A DNA stretch of 29,340 nt, taken from Pseudomonas sp. Lineage in GTDB: Bacteria > Pseudomonadota > Gammaproteobacteria > Pseudomonadales > Pseudomonadaceae. The notes below the pieces were generated by a model. The model searched no databases and had not been told where the DNA came from. It saw only the letters and a list, made by a program, of their open reading frames with translations. Shown here one piece after another: positions 28,170-29,340 of this stretch. Numbering within the stretch: the stretch's first letter is position 1; each line of letters opens with the position of its first letter. The stretch covers positions 1 through 29,340 of the forward strand of contig JAQZAY010000008.1 of assembly GCA_029239415.1 (NCBI GenBank), given 5' to 3'. Made by a program: the position numbers and the translations under genes.

Positions 28170-29210
28170 TTAATATACTGGCTCATGGTCCAGCTGCCTC
28201 ATCTGAGACAGGCGACTACGGGTCCTGACGATGTCGGCCATTTCGCAATGGTCGATCGCTTCGACCAGAGGCAAGGCGCTGATCATGAACACGGTGCAGC
28301 GTTTGTCGTACAGCACATCCACCAGGTTCAGAAACCGTTGCTGGGCGGCCGCCGAGGCCTTTGACAGGCGGGGGACGTCTTCGATGATCCAGCAGGGGTA
28401 CTGTTTGACCAGTGCCAGGTAGTCCATGGTCGCCGTGGGCGCTTCGCAGATGTCGCTGAAGCTCAGCTGCAGCCGTGTGCCCGAGGCCGCGATGGCACGC
28501 AGCGGGCGATGGTTTACCTGGAGCACCGTTCTCTTGGCGCCAGGGGCCGGCAAGCCCAGCTGCTCGCGCTGTGACGAGGAGCCGGGGGAGATGAATGCAC
28601 CCCGGCCGAAGGTGTCGGAGCCTTCGTTGGACAGGCTGCGGTAATCGATATCGCCGGCAATCGATACGATATCCATGTGCCCTTCGATCAGGCGGATAGT
28701 GGGCAGGAACCGCTCATGGTAGAGCGGGTTGGGCAACAGGCCTTCGGGTGCATAGTTCGAGGTGGTCAACAGCAGGCAGTCGCGGGCGAAGATGGCCTTG
28801 AACACTCGGCTGATCAACATCGCATCGCCGATATCGTGCAAGTGGAACTCGTCGAAGCACAGCAGCTTGCAGTCCCTGAGCATGTCGTCGAGTGCATCGT
28901 CCATGCCACGGTCGCTGGCAGACAATTCGAACAGGCGTTGATGCAGTTCCCGGAAGAACTCGTGAAAGTGAACGCGCTTTTTTTCTGCAAACGGCAATGC
29001 ATCGAAGAAGGTATCCAGCAAGAAGCTCTTGCCTCGGCCTACTGGCCCCCACACGTAAACCCCCTTGGGCTTGCGCAGCTGAATCAGGGGTTTGTGCAGA
29101 ACATCGTCCGCCAGTTGTCCGAGCCGAAGCGCGCAGGCGCTCTGGTGTGCGTCCAGCGTATAGCCGCGGGATGCCGCAACTGCCTCGATCCGGGAAACGA
29201 TGTGCTGCAT
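28170..29210 (-). CDS. ZapE/AFG1-family AAA ATPase
   Basis: A 346-residue P-loop ATPase related to ZapE, which binds the Z-ring under stress in E. coli, and to mitochondrial AFG1. Walker A is GPVGRGKS (55-62), Walker B LLCFDE (116-121) in KLLCFDEFHLHDIGDAMLISR. Next come sensor LLTTSNYAPEGLLPNPLYHERFLP, and the family-specific HFHEFFRELHQRLFEL and IDYRSLSN segments. No membrane segment. AAGGA precedes ATG 29210 by seven bases. Because pseudomonads commonly encode another ZapE near the division/ribosomal loci, this could be a paralogue, so I withhold the symbol. The stop lies 157 bp from the tldD-like gene, probably a separate transcript. Confidence 0.88.
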   Translation of the reverse strand: MQHIVSRIEAVAASRGYTLDAHQSACALRLGQLADDVLHKPLIQLRKPKGVYVWGPVGRGKSFLLDTFFDALPFAEKKRVHFHEFFRELHQRLFELSASDRGMDDALDDMLRDCKLLCFDEFHLHDIGDAMLISRVFKAIFARDCLLLTTSNYAPEGLLPNPLYHERFLPTIRLIEGHMDIVSIAGDIDYRSLSNEGSDTFGRGAFISPGSSSQREQLGLPAPGAKRTVLQVNHRPLRAIAASGTRLQLSFSDICEAPTATMDYLALVKQYPCWIIEDVPRLSKASAAAQQRFLNLVDVLYDKRCTVFMISALPLVEAIDHCEMADIVRTRSRLSQMRQLDHEPVY

Positions 29211-29243
29211 GGGACAGTCCTTGTTGTGATGATTCCCGGGACC

Positions 29244-29272
29244 ATGTTAGCGAGGTTTCGCTATCGTCGAAA
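29244..29272 (-). promoter_or_regulatory. Promoter candidate of the ZapE/AFG1-type gene
   Basis: On the minus strand TTTCGA (29272-29267) and TAACAT (29249-29244) are spaced by 17 bp. A small dyad, AGCGA/TCGCT (29249-29262), lies in the spacer. Confidence 0.4.
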
Positions 29273-29310
29273 GGCAAGCCCCGGGCGCATCGCGCGAAGG
29301 AAAGGGTCCG

Positions 29311-29340
29311 GTGCCCGTGAAACGCCGCGTTGCACGGCGT
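29311..29340 (+). CDS. Possible start of an Arg-rich protein (cut by window edge)
   Basis: GTG at 29311 opens a frame reading MPVKRRVARR to the window end, nine bases after AAGGAA (29297-29302), which is a good ribosome site. Only ten codons are visible, so this is tentative. The same bases hold an inverted repeat (ACGCCG/CGGCGT, 29322-29340) that may instead be a terminator of a gene outside the window. Confidence 0.3.
   Translation, partial: MPVKRRVARR

Overview
The window is a stretch of gamma-proteobacterial chromosome that looks like the core genome of a Pseudomonas putida-group bacterium. The evidence is the high G+C content, the gene set and order (ahcY, ligB, metK, an ArsR-type regulator/methyltransferase, tkt, epd, pgk, fba, and a REC-PAS-GGDEF-EAL regulator resembling CfcR of P. 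putida), and REP-type inverted repeats with the CCTGTGGGAGC core typical of this group. I see no phage, transposase, CRISPR array, tRNA or rRNA. All recognised genes appear intact; one gene is cut by the left edge and a possible one by the right edge.

Layout. (1) 1-460: the 5' end of ahcY (minus strand) with its promoter and a SAH riboswitch, divergent from an acyl-CoA thioesterase. (2) 864-5122: a CPA1-type proton antiporter, a DMT/EamA exporter plus a MAPEG protein, the lytic transglycosylase MltA and a DUF1090 protein. (3) 5188-6909: ligB, an NAD-dependent DNA ligase with an N-terminal signal-like segment. (4) 7050-9369: a two-gene operon of a SahR-like ArsR/methyltransferase regulator and metK, with a perfect palindromic operator candidate and a metK terminator. 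(5) 9584-15520: a carbon-metabolism block tkt-epd-pgk-(small lipoprotein)-fba, interrupted by a large REP inverted pair and closed by a strong terminator. (6) 15667-18642: a cfcR-like c-di-GMP response regulator followed by a YgjP-type metalloprotein and a small winged-helix protein. (7) 18670-25091: the YccS membrane protein, a HI0933/YhiN-type flavoprotein, the RNA helicase DbpA and an MdtD-like MFS exporter, all on the minus strand. (8) 25240-29210: a second REP pair, a translationally coupled TldD/TldE-like pair and a ZapE/AFG1-type ATPase.

How the genes work together. The left third is centred on the SAM cycle: MetK makes SAM, methyltransferases turn it into SAH, and AhcY recycles SAH. 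Two different SAH- or SAM-linked control layers are visible, an RNA switch on ahcY and a DNA-binding regulator co-transcribed with metK. The central block joins the pentose-phosphate pathway, lower glycolysis/gluconeogenesis and PLP synthesis: Tkt makes erythrose-4-P, Epd oxidises it, and Pgk and Fba act in the trunk pathway.

The window is mostly ordinary core genome, and I did not find a clearly new system. The points most worth a second look are the SAM-cycle regulatory architecture, the residue changes that suggest the CfcR-like protein is a one-way diguanylate cyclase, the export-signal DNA ligase, and several unannotated inverted repeats.
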